A stretch of 64,000 bases of DNA, taken from Anadara kagoshimensis (lineage: Eukaryota > Mollusca > Bivalvia > Arcoida > Arcidae). The stretch covers positions 54,359,630 through 54,423,629 of the forward strand of contig CM037861.1 of the NCBI GenBank assembly GCA_021292105.1, read 5' to 3'. The position numbers and the translations under genes are program-made. Every line of letters begins with the position of its first letter. Position 1 is the stretch's first letter. The notes beneath the pieces are model-generated. The model was not told where the DNA came from. It ran no database searches and saw only the letters and a program-made list of their open reading frames with translations. This document shows positions 35,201 to 47,700 of the stretch, in pieces.

Positions 35201-38200
35201 TCTAAATTAACCATTATGTCATGAAGATTTTTTGGACCAATGGAATTTTACTTCCGGTCACGTGGTATTTTTCTACAGCGCCACCTATCAAGAGAGAACA
35301 TTAAATTTTCGGGAAACTAAAAGTAACACCCTTTCGTTAATTTGTAGATTTTTAAAAAACTAAGTCGAATACTCCCCTGATTTTCACATATATTGCACAT
35401 GAATATATAAGTTTGATTTTCGGAAACAAAAAATAGGGGGTCGTCAAGCTACTTTTTTCATAAAATTGCATCAAAATCCTGAAACGAGAAAAAAAGCCTC
35501 ATTCCTTACGTAAGAAGTTACCAATAATGTCCTAGGATACTATTATGAACTCAATATTTTTCGTTTGGTATTCACAAATAAACAAAAACACAGATTGTGA
35601 GCTATTTGGCAGTGCAAAACAAAACCAATTTAAATTCCATATGGTCTGTCACCCATAGAAACCATAGCAACCGTTACCCAACACAGATCAGTTAATGTGG
35701 AAAGGGGATCGTATGTGCATTGATTAAGCATTTTTGATTCTAGGTCGCTGAATGAAACGCAAATACAAGAGCATAGTCAAACTGCTAAAATTTGACACCG
35801 AGAAAAATTATCATCATTACGTTTATTGAAGAATCGTCAGTTTGTGTCCTACTATTTGTATTTAAAATCACAGAAAAAAACAAACATAAAGCGGCATCAA
35901 AATTTAAACAATGTACTCAGATCTTTCACTTATTTAGAATAGTACTCTCAACAGTGTAGATCTACATAATTTCCGTTATGTATACAATATACATTTTCTT
36001 CTTAAAAATAGTGCACAGAATTGAATTTGTAAATTCTAATCTATTGCGAATGCAGAAAATTATTCTACTGAATGATAGAATAACAGCGTTCCCGCCATAA
36101 TTCTGTAGGCGCCGAAGACCACACATTCGTGACGTCATAGATAAAAAAGACGTCAAATCTGACATTTCGACCGTACGCACAAAACGACGACGTCACCATA
36201 GTATGGAACTACCTTAATGACAACGTCATGTGACATAGCGTGCAATATGAAAAATTGATTCGGTAAACCTCGGACAGGAACAAAGTTTGCGTGCAAATAT
36301 CGATATTAATTGCACGCTAACACCTCTGGATCTATCCTTTAATTTCTATGTGATGCATTCCTATATTTGGAGATTATGTGAATGCTATCTATCCTAGTGA
36401 GCTTAAAATTAAAGATACGACTGGTTCTTCAAGTTCTTCATGTTTGCGTCTTTTTAAGCCGTAGCACAAAACAAAAGTGTTAATAAATATTTTGACTCAA
36501 AATCAGTACTATTGCGGTCATTTTTGGTAATTACTTCTTCTTTCTGTAGAAAATGTTTTCAATAATGTTTAGTAAAGGCGGCTTCGTCACGCAATTTTTT
36601 GTTTTATGGATGTGTTTCAAATTGAGAAGTCTGTATGCTCTATAGATCGGCTATTCCCGATATTGATTTAAATAAGAAATAAGTTTACAACGACATTTAT
36701 AATTTTAATGACAATTAGGTATTTTCAAAATCTTACATTCGGATTGTCACCGCCATATGGCACATTAATACAAACGCCGTCAACTGACGTAATGAGCTCA
36801 AAACGAAACCATTAACATCCACCAACTGCGTTTTCTTACCTATTGATCACATGACTGATGTTGACTAATACAGCTTAACTAAATGTGATGATATTGAAAA
36901 AATACATATGATGAAATTATATGATAATAAATATCATTTCAGTGCATGAAAAATTTTATTTTTCCGAATTAGTGAATCCTATTTCAGAGTGATTTTGACG
37001 ACGTTCTGTCTCTCAACATTCCTATATTTGGAGATAATGCGAATGTCATCTGTCCTAGTGAGTTTAAAATAAAAGATACGACTGATTTTTCAAGTTCTGC
37101 TTCATATTTAGACTTAAACCTCAATTATGACGCACACGAAAGGCTACATTTAAAACTTTTTGACAAATGTGATGACTTCAATTATTCTATTGTCATCTTA
37201 TCTTTTGTATGGAGCAATATAACTGCTTCTCCTGCTTATGTTGTATTTGTTTCCCAACTAATACGATACCAGTAGGGGACTTTGCACAATGAAGTAAATT
37301 GCTTCAAATAAATTGTTGACTCAGGGATATTACCAGCCTAGGCTTATCAATACCCAGAAACGTTTTATCGCCGTCATCACAGTATTTGATTGACGTCCCA
37401 TAGTTACATGTTCCTTTTACACGATTTTTATTACGGATGTAGCTAGCTAAACAGGAGGTGCTTGCATTTCCGTAGCACCCGGCCTCACTTCCCTTGTGGA
37501 AGATCACGTGTCCAACCCAACTTGTCAGTTTCAAAGTTTTTACTTTGCTTATGGATTGTGATTCGAACATGGGTTATTATGTTTTTGATTAATTGTCTTG
37601 GGGATTAAGGCCATTACATAATAAGTGCAATAGTAGTATTCAAATCTTCAAATGGACCTATGTGTTTGTAGATGAAGAAAAGTTTCGCATTGTTGTCACC
37701 CTTGACTACTCTTTATGGTTAAAGGTAAAAAAGTTTACCTTCTACACGCCAACTTGTCAGTTCCAAAGTTTTTGCTTTGCTACTGAATTTTGATTCGGAC
37801 ATGGAATGTTTGTTATTTATTACAAACCAAAAAAGCAACTCATATTGAGAATTGTTGCTAATTTCAGATTGTCAATAACAAGAACAATGGGATAGACGTG
37901 GACAAATGGGATTACTTTATCAGAGATTCACACGCATGTGGATTTCCGAGCAATTTTGATAAAGAGAGGGCCATTTCCGTTCTCAAAGTGCGTGATTACC
38001 GCAAAAAGATACTGACATAAAGGCTTCTGTTTTGTCTTTTCCATTGAAGGTAAGTGAATTTTACATCATTTTTATCTTCATAAATACATAAGAATTTTCC
38101 AATTTCAATTTACTACTAGTTAATGCGCAAACTGTTCATCGATAGCTGTTAAATTATAAGTGTCCAGTTATCATTGCCACGAACATCGGGCAACTGTTTT

Positions 38201-38729
38201 TTTTCTTCATAAAACTTGACATACCCTTTACCTATGGCATCAAAATGCATAGATGTATCTCATTGATAAACATTAATACCGGAAGTAAATGTCAAGTGAG
38301 CCGCTTACGAAGCAGACAGTGGGTTAAGCCGCTTACGGTATTGTAAATATATGTATCTTTTTCCTTCCAGGATCAAATTAACCTTTACAATATGTTTAAT
38401 TTGAGGTTTACTTTACACAATAAAGTGTATCAACATCCAGTTGTCAAATGTGTCGAAGAAATGTAAGTAATAATACTGTTATAACATACATATTTTTTAA
38501 TTATTTATTTATTTATTTACTGTGCAAGAAGAATGGCCATAAGCAGGATAATTTTATTATTTTGACCTTCTAAACTATTTCGCTGTAAGAAATTTTCACG
38601 GTTCTGACTTTTAGGAAAGTGTACCAAAGGGAAAAAAATTTCCCTTGAGAAGATTAATTTGCGAATAAAGAGTAACCATGAAAATCGTGATTAGCTTTTT
38701 TTATGAGAATATTTCTTCTTATACAGTAT

Positions 38730-38768
<39 letters not shown>

Positions 38769-41700
38769 TTAAGGCATTGCCGTTTACCAAATGAAGCAGT
38801 TTTATTCAAAATTAGGACTATGTCATTGTTTTAATGCAATGAACTGGGGAATAAAATATTCAATTCTTTCTTTATACACCCTTAGTGTATCGAAATCATA
38901 TCTTCTTCGGTATCAATTCACAGGACAATAAAGTCTTAACAAAAACCAAAGATATTTAAAACTATATACCACTGATTATAAAACTCCCAACTTTGAACGG
39001 CCACTGGATATAATTGGACAGGTCAATGTTTTTAAACTATATATGTAAAAGTACACAATTTAAAACACTAATTCTGTGTGAATTAACTGTAAATCCTAAC
39101 ACTACCCATATATTGGATTGATCATCCTACATAAATATTCCTAATGAAAGGCTAAGCGAAAAAACAATGTTGTTTGAATATACATAGAACACAATTAGAT
39201 ACCTGTAAAGGAAACACTTTTCAAACCTGCATTGTATATCTATGTAGGGGAAGTGTTAGGATTCACAGTTAATACATAAACACAACATGTATTTCCATTA
39301 TGTTGAATAAATAAGCACACTTTGCACTTATACTAAATGTACTGATCCAAAACAAAATTTAAAGTTAAGGTCAAACAGACAGGTCAATGTCGTTTGCTTT
39401 ATATCAAATAACATTTTGTTATTTATAGGGTCGCTGATGTTTTAAAACTGGCTGATAAAACCAAACTACTCAAAGGGTAAGCCATTGTTATTATCATGTA
39501 ATTCTTCGTCATGATTTATAGGCAACTCAATTGGTAAAGTATTGCGAGGTCCTGACTATATATACAATCATTTCTTAATTTAGATTTTCTTAATTTAAAA
39601 CTGCCATTTATTTTACAATATTTAATTGTAATACAAATACAAAATTTCGACAAAATTAGAATATAGATATATTAAGCTTTGTGTCAGCTTCAAAAATACA
39701 CCTTGAATTTATGAGCACATGTAGCTTAAAAATTATAAATTTATTCAGATTTCAAATTTGTCCGATTTAAGTTAATGAAAATATCAGCTAAGAAATGACT
39801 GTGGAACTGGGAATTGGTCCTTCTATTGTGTGCGACTGGTACACAAATATTATGATCGGCTGGTCAAAAATTGGCTGTTCAATGACTACTCTAATTTATA
39901 GAACCATCTAATCATGTGCTAGGTTGGAGTAAATTATAAACCGGATAGGGCTTCGAACATTTCGAATTCAGATAAAATTAACAAGTCATTACACTGATCA
40001 AAACTTGAAAAAGTAGTGTACAACTAGCTAAACTGGAGGTGTTAACCATTCGTGGGCACCCAGTCTCACTTTCGTAATTGAAGTTGACGTGTCCAACTTA
40101 ATTTGCAAGCTTCAAATTTTTGTGTTGCTTTGAGGTTGTGGATTGGACAAGGATAAGTATGTTTGTTCTTGCTAATTACTGTTTTTATCAATGGCATTAC
40201 AAATGATTTAGTTATCATATGCTTGGCCGATGATAACTAATTAGCGGTTCCGTGAGTAAAAACATTAATTGTTTGCAGTTTTTAAGTTAAAATTTGCACT
40301 TTTTCCCTTGACGACATGTAATGTTGACCTTTGGACCCAAGGTCACGTAACATGTTGACATTATATGACCCTCAAAACATGTAATTAAATTTAGCCTAGT
40401 CATGTTCTACAATCAGGTACCTAAGTCTCTTTACTTTGTAGAAACTACTGTAAAATAATTAAATTTACCAAATATGCCTGAACTGTAAAGAACTAAATCA
40501 TAATCAGGAAGACATTTCACCAAATTTTATGCATGTAACATTTTAACCAATTTAAATTTTACCAGAAACTTTTTTTAATTTTCCTAAATTAATATACAAT
40601 CACAATTTTTCCATTTAGATTGAAGTTTCCTTTTCACTCCCCTTTATCTATAGTTATGACCCATTGACTGGAGCTATATCCTTAACTCTTGTACTATTTT
40701 CGAGCAAAATATCAAAGTATCTTTTCTGATTCATATTCCCAGTTTGTGAAATAAAATTAAGATAACTACATATTACACAAGTATTTTACAGCATTATAAA
40801 GCCTTTTCGAAATACATGTACAATTCCTCGTCAGTAGTGCTTTTCTCAAAATTGTGAAACCAAATTTTGTTCAGCACGTTGGGAAAGATACTCTAAGGAC
40901 AAAAGTATATTTTACCAAATTTGCATGAGGACGTATACCTTTTTTAGGAATTTCAAATTTTAACTTGAAGCAAATTTAGAAAATTTATGACAATAACATA
41001 CAATTCATGCCTACCGAGTTTGTGATAAGAAAGCCAGTGATCATCTAATAGCGTTAAAACTCAGCTTGAAATGATAAAACAGAATCTGATTGAAGTGACT
41101 GTTTTAAAAGTGTTTTGAAATGGCAATTCAAATTTTAAAATCGTTTATTGTAGAAATTCTGTCAGTACAAAAGACTGCAGAGGGAAAGGAGCTATAGAGA
41201 ACTATTGCTTAATGGATGACAGATTAGTGAATTTAATTCATCACGCAAACGACAATTGCCCTGCTCTCGATGGCACAGCGAACAATGCCAACAACCTAAA
41301 ACTAGCAAAATCCATTATCGAGAGGATTCACCGCAGAGACTTTTATCGCTGTATCTACAAAGAGCGATTGGATTGTACGCCTGAACAGGTATCTTATTTG
41401 ATTCTAATTCACCAATCCCAAGAGAGATGATGCACTCAAATTTATTTATTTTTTTGTTTATTTTTGTTTTGTTTGCGTTTTATTATTTTTTCTATTTTCG
41501 TTGTTGTAACATTAAACTGCTACAATACAATTCAAAACAAACATACCAAACCCATACCACAATCCCAAAGCAAAGTTAAAACTTTTAAGCTGGCAAAGTA
41601 GTTTAAACACGTGAATTTGCACAGGGAATTGAAGTTGGGTGCTAAATAAATGTTACTTTAGCCAGGATTTTGGAACATTCCATATGCTGATATTATGCCT

Positions 41701-44700
41701 TTATGATGACTGTCAACCCTGCCTATAGACTAGGAACAAATTCAGAAAATGTGACTTGAAGCGGCATTTTTTAGTAAAAGTTGGTAACATGCTTTTCTAA
41801 CATAATTCGAGGGTGCTGAATTCAATGGCGGATACCAAGCTCAATTTTGAGTTTTTGAACCCATAATTTCAAAAACAAAATGGCGGCTAAAATTAATGGT
41901 GTACCAATGCAAAACAGTGTTACTTCGGTTGACACCTTTTGGTAAAAGTTGGTAACATGATTAAATTAACATAATTCGAGGGTGCTGAATTCTAAAATGG
42001 CGGATACCAAGCTACATTTTGAGTTTTTGAACCCATAATTCCAAAAACAAAATGGCGGCTAAAATGAATGATGTACCAATGCAAAATATGTTACTTGGGT
42101 TGACAAATTTTGGTAAAAGTTGGCAACATGATGAAATTAACATAATTCGAGGATGCCGAATCTAAAAATGGCGAATACCTATGTCAATTTTGAGTTTTTG
42201 AACACAAAATTAAAAAAACAAAATGGCGGCTAAAATGAATGGTGTACCAATGCAAAAAATGTTACTGGGGTTGACAAATTTTGGTAAAAGTTGGTAACAT
42301 GATTTATTATACATAAATCATCGATGCCAAATTCAAAAATTGTAGATACCAAGAGCTCAATTTTGAGTTTTTGAACCCGTAATTCCAAAAACAAAATGTC
42401 GATTTTAATTCATGATGTATCAATGCAAAAATTAATTTGGGGTTTCAAATTTAAGTAAAATTTGGCAACATGCTTCATTTGACATAATTTGAGTTTGCAG
42501 AATTTTAAAAATAACGGATACCAAGTAAAATTTTGAGCTATTGAACCCATAATTCCAAAAAATAAATAGTGTTTGTAGTTGCATGTTTTAACAAAAGATG
42601 GTACTTTGTTATTTTTAACATTTCAGCATAACTTGAAGTTGTAAAATTAAAATGGAAGAGGCTAAACTGAAATTTAAATGTTTAAACCAAATTTTAAAAC
42701 ACTTGCTAAAAATAAAGTGGTGGCTATAATTAAGTGTTTGTTCATTATGTTTGCATTTTCCATAGTACATTGATAAATCAATATGACTATATTAAGTTCA
42801 TAACTAAAACCATACTGAAATACTGCTTCATTCAGATCATGGTGTGGAATTAACAGTCAAAATCCAAACTTGTGTTTAAAATGCAAAAACAGCCTATTTC
42901 AAAACAGAAAATTGTTTATAGAACCCGCCGTTGTAAATGTCAAAATACCAAATTACTATGCGTGGCATCATGCAGCAAACGTTTAAGAATGATGTTGCTT
43001 TAATAGGTAGAATGGCAACCATTACTTAAAAACATATATCGTTTCATACGTTGGGAACCTCATATGTAGTGGTTTGAATTTTAGCGGTAATATTGCATTA
43101 TTTTACAACATAGTATCGGTCTCTATACAGTTTTGGCACCTATGTTTAAGGAATTAGATGCAACTTTTAAATAATTCATTTTCATTTTCTTAAAAATTTA
43201 GAAAGTCATTCAATGAATATATGACATCATCATCTAACTATAAGACTGGATAATATAAATGGCAAGACTGATGTGCAATCTTAAGCAATAAGTTGGCCAC
43301 TCAATCAATTAAAAAACAGTGGACCAAAACACCTTTACTGAGTTTTCCACAGCATTTGAGTTGAGTATTTTTCCGTAACAACCTCAAAAGTAATACAAAT
43401 TATGTGCCATTTATTTTTTGTTCCTTTTGGAAATAATCTACACATACCATCAGTATTTAAGTTTACTGTGGTGATGAAACAATCGATCTCTGCCTTCTTT
43501 GGCGGAGGTGAACCATGGTAATTTCATTGTTTAGACTGTTGTTTTGGCTCTTAGATGAAATAATGTCCCACTTTGCCCCCTTAGTAACAAAGCTCTTATA
43601 GGAGCTAGCTGGATCTACCACTAAGATGTTTAGATTACCACGTGCATCTTGTGTGCTTCTGATTAATTGCTAAAAGCCCAACAGGCTCAAAGCTTTCTTA
43701 TTGCAGGATGTCAAAATGGAGTGTACTCTTCTCTGTGAAATGACAACTCACTGCCCTGTAAGTCACCTGTGAGTCATAAAAAATACCATGGTTGTTATCT
43801 ACGTTTCTACAATTTTAAAATGATTAGTGGCCAAACAAGTTTGCAAAAACAAATTTCCTTTTGAAAGAGAAGTATTTTCAGAAATGAGCAGTAAATGGTG
43901 ATTTCGGCTTCCATGAATGGAATGAAAACAAAGCTCTAATGACCATTTCTGGGGTTGCAATAGTGGCATACCTTCCATGACTGGGGTCATCATCAATGTT
44001 CTGCCTGTCTTGTTCATAATCCACCACTCACTTATTTACTCTTGCCTATCAAGGGGCATCTTTCCTTAGTGTTGCTATGGTATCAGTATGGATAGCCTTA
44101 GGTGCTTAACCGTTCATGTGCAAAAATTGGATTCTTCTTTTAACCATTTTTTACATTTCCAAGTCACTAGTCTTATTTACTTTAAAGTAATACCTTGTTG
44201 ATATTAACTTAAAAAATCACACAAAATTTAAGGACTACATAAATCAGTGTTTCAGCATGTTATGAGTCATACTTAACTCAAACATACAGTCCCATGTTCA
44301 AACTACAATCCAAACACAAAAGCGAGAAGTTTTAAAACGGGCTTAAGTTAAATCAGGAGTCAAATAATAAAGGCCTTTGTCGCTAGGCCACCTGAGATGA
44401 AGGCTGACCATGACCGACGTGCCAGATTTTTTAATTTCATAAATATCAATCTCCTTTTTACAGAGTTATTGCCCTGAAAAATAATTTAATTTTTTTATTT
44501 TGCAAATTGTGCTGGTTTTATGCCTATTTACTTGAAAACTATTAAGTGTTATATAAAGCAAAACATTAAAAAATAATGAACATGACAAGCTAAGTAACAT
44601 TGTTTGTAAGAATACGATGATCCATAGAGGAGTTGTTATCCTTGAAGTCTATTTTTTTCAAATTTGTGTTTTTGACCATATTTTAAAAAAGTATTATAAA

Positions 44701-47700
44701 TAGATAAAAACACCAAGTTGCAAAAATATTCAACATGCCAAGATCTAACTTCGTAGCAATTGTTGTGTATGATAGTCAACGAAGGAGTTGTTGCCCCTAA
44801 ACCTTCAGTACCTTTTAAATGTTTTCAGGTGAGCAATAAGTCCCATATGTGTCTTGTTTAGATTTTTTGCTCATTACAAACCCAGGTATGTCTTGCAATA
44901 TTACAATCTTTGATTAATAGCTGTTTCTTGCTACTAAAACAACTTCAATATCAACTTTCATACAAAAATGCATTTTGATATTGGCGGCCATTTTGTGTTT
45001 AAATTTTGACCTACTTAGAGCAATTTCTCAGCTTGGTATCCGCCATTTTTGAACTCAGCACATCCAAATTAGGTAAGAAGGATATATGACTTGCTTTTAC
45101 TAAAATATTCCTCTTCCTCTTTAAAACCATGTCTGTTCTGAAAATGTGCCTAGTTTATTATACTGTCGCTTATCATCCATCCACTGGACATATTAAACAT
45201 ATATTAATTTAAAAATATCATAATTTTCCAATGTTTTACTTTGCTTTGGGGTTGTGATTTGGACTTAGATTTGTATGGTTTTTAAAAAAAAATATATATA
45301 TGTGTGTTTGTGTGTGTGTGCTTTGCAGTGTATTAATCTTAACACGAATAAGCAAACAACATTGAACTGCCAGCTTGACTTTGTATTAGGAATATTTATA
45401 TATGGTGATATAAGTAGTGTTGGAATTTACAGTTAATACATAAATGCATTTTTCTAATGGTGTATACGAATGAATCGATAAGACCAGATAAACGTAAAGA
45501 GAGATGAGTTGAGTAACGATGTTTAACGACCCAGTCAAGAATATTTCACTTGTATCGAGACCTCGCCAGCTATAGGTAAAGATGCAGTTTGTCTGTGCGT
45601 TGCGCTGATGGCATTATAATTAAAAGCATTTAATTGAGAACAATCAATACGATCAATTGTTATTGTTGTTGATGGTGGTATTAATGATGATGTTTGTTAT
45701 AGGCCAACAACTTTGACCTGTCCGCTTGACCTCTCACCAGGAATATTCATATGATTATCCACCATATTAAAATTAGATACATATTTCGTGTATAAATGCA
45801 TACCGGTAATCTATGTTGGTTTCTCATGATGTAGTGAAAATAGCATCTGGTTTTCATGAACATTAAACATTGGTCCATGATAAACATTTAAATTAATGAT
45901 CAAAAAGACAGGTCAATGTTGTTTTTCTATACAAAAGATTATATCTATTTAGGACCCTTTATCTACCTTGCACGCACCTTGACAATACCTTGACAATACT
46001 TCAAAATTTAAAAATAAAGACTGGATAAAGTCACACCAAGAGAATCAATTATTTATAAATGTAAATTTTTGTAATCCATGTATTAAGTTGAAATAAAAAT
46101 AACAAATATCTACCTTGAAAAACATTAATCGCAAAATAAGAAACATAGTGAGACAACTGATTATATCAGTATTAATTCTATCCGGATTAATATAATAACG
46201 GCTTAAAGAATACATAATACCTGTTCACTTAAATATTTTAATTATTTGCTTATTTTTTGGCTTTTGAGGTTGTAACTTGTAACTGATCAGTATGTTTGTG
46301 GTTGACGTAATGTTACTGTATGTACGTGGTTTTTATACGTTATAGGTTAAGAAAATTCTAGAAGACAAAAAGGTTATAGAGAAAAATTTAGAAAGTAAAA
46401 TTGTTCAACATCTTAATAGTAAGGAAGGAGAGGTAATAATTTACAGATAATCATTCAAATTTAGACAAATCTTGAAAGTTCACAAACGGAATAATATGTC
46501 GCAGTGTGACGATCTCTGACACTACGATCAACACTATCAATAAATACTTTCATGTTCCTTTTATTCTCAATTTTTGTTACACACGTTGGGGTGTAACTAG
46601 CGTCAGAGGAGGTGCTTACCCATCTTGAGCACCAGACCTCACTTCCCTGATGGAAGTTCACGTGTCTAACAAAACTTGTCAATTTCAAAGTTTTTTACTT
46701 TGTTTTAAGATAATGTTTTGGATATTGATTATTATGTCTTTTATTTGGTTTCTATCTGCATTGTATATCGCTCTAGTCAAGACTCAAAACGAGAAGACGT
46801 GTTTGGAAATATTCCTGAGAATGTGCAATGCACAAATGTTAGTAAGCTGTCAAACGTCTTCATGATAGGTTATGCCCCGATTGATTCTCTAACCTTAAGG
46901 ATAAAAGATATTGTTATACCCCCGCAAACGAAGTTTGGAGGGTATATAGGAATCACCTTGTCTGTCTGTCTGTCCGTCTGTCCCGCTTCGTGTCCGGAAC
47001 AGAACTTTTGAACCGTAGCACCTAGGATTATCAAACTTGGTTTGTGGATGCATCATGGGAAGGCGATGTGTCAAAAACAAACATACTTATTCATTTCCGA
47101 ATCACAATCCAGAAGCAAAGTAAAAACTTTGGAACTGACAAGTTAGGTTAGACAGGTGAACTTCCACCAGGGAAGTGAGGCCGGGTGCTCCGGAAGGGTA
47201 ACCACCTCCTGTTTAGCTAGCTACACCCGTCACGTGTGTAATCAAAATTGTGTGAAAGGAACATGGAACTATGTCCAAGGCAATCCTGGACACAGAGACA
47301 TCAAACTTATCAACAATACTGTGATGACGGACATAAAACTTTTTGAGGGCCTTGATAAGCCTAGGCTTGCAATATCCCTGAGTCAACAATTTATTTGCAA
47401 GCAGCCTACTTCGTTGTACAAAGTCCCCGTAGTGGGAACAAGCTCTACCATAGCGTATTAATTGGGAAACAAATACACCATAAGCAGGAGAAGCAGGTAT
47501 ATTGCTGCATAAAAAAGGAAAGTTGACAATAGAAAAATTGAAGTCATCACGTTTGTCATAAAGTTTCAAATGTAGCCTTTCTTGTGCGTCATAATTCAGG
47601 TATAAGTCTAAATATGAAGCAGAACTTGAGGAATCAGTCGTGTCTTTTATTTCAAGCTCACTAGGATAGATGACATTTACATAGTCTCCAAATTTAGAAT

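Larger units (their letters stand above)
41726..45165. mobile_element. ~3.4 kb element with inverted ends
   Basis: The left end (41726-41850) carries 'gactaggaaca', 'ttcagaaaatg', 'tagtaaaagttgg' and 'atggcggataccaagct'. The right end (44995-45165) carries the complement of each in mirror order. Inside are a 170-bp tandem array on the left (41775-42600) and about 2.3 kb of AT-rich sequence without a readable transposase. A 72-residue minus ORF at 43799-44017 is not recognisable. It lies wholly in SAMHD1 intron 10. Confidence 0.6.

Noticed and set aside
46718..47011. 97-residue ORF crossing a retroelement tail and a tandem-core element
   Set aside because: It crosses two repeat borders; its end (LSVCLSVCP) is just the tctg microsatellite.
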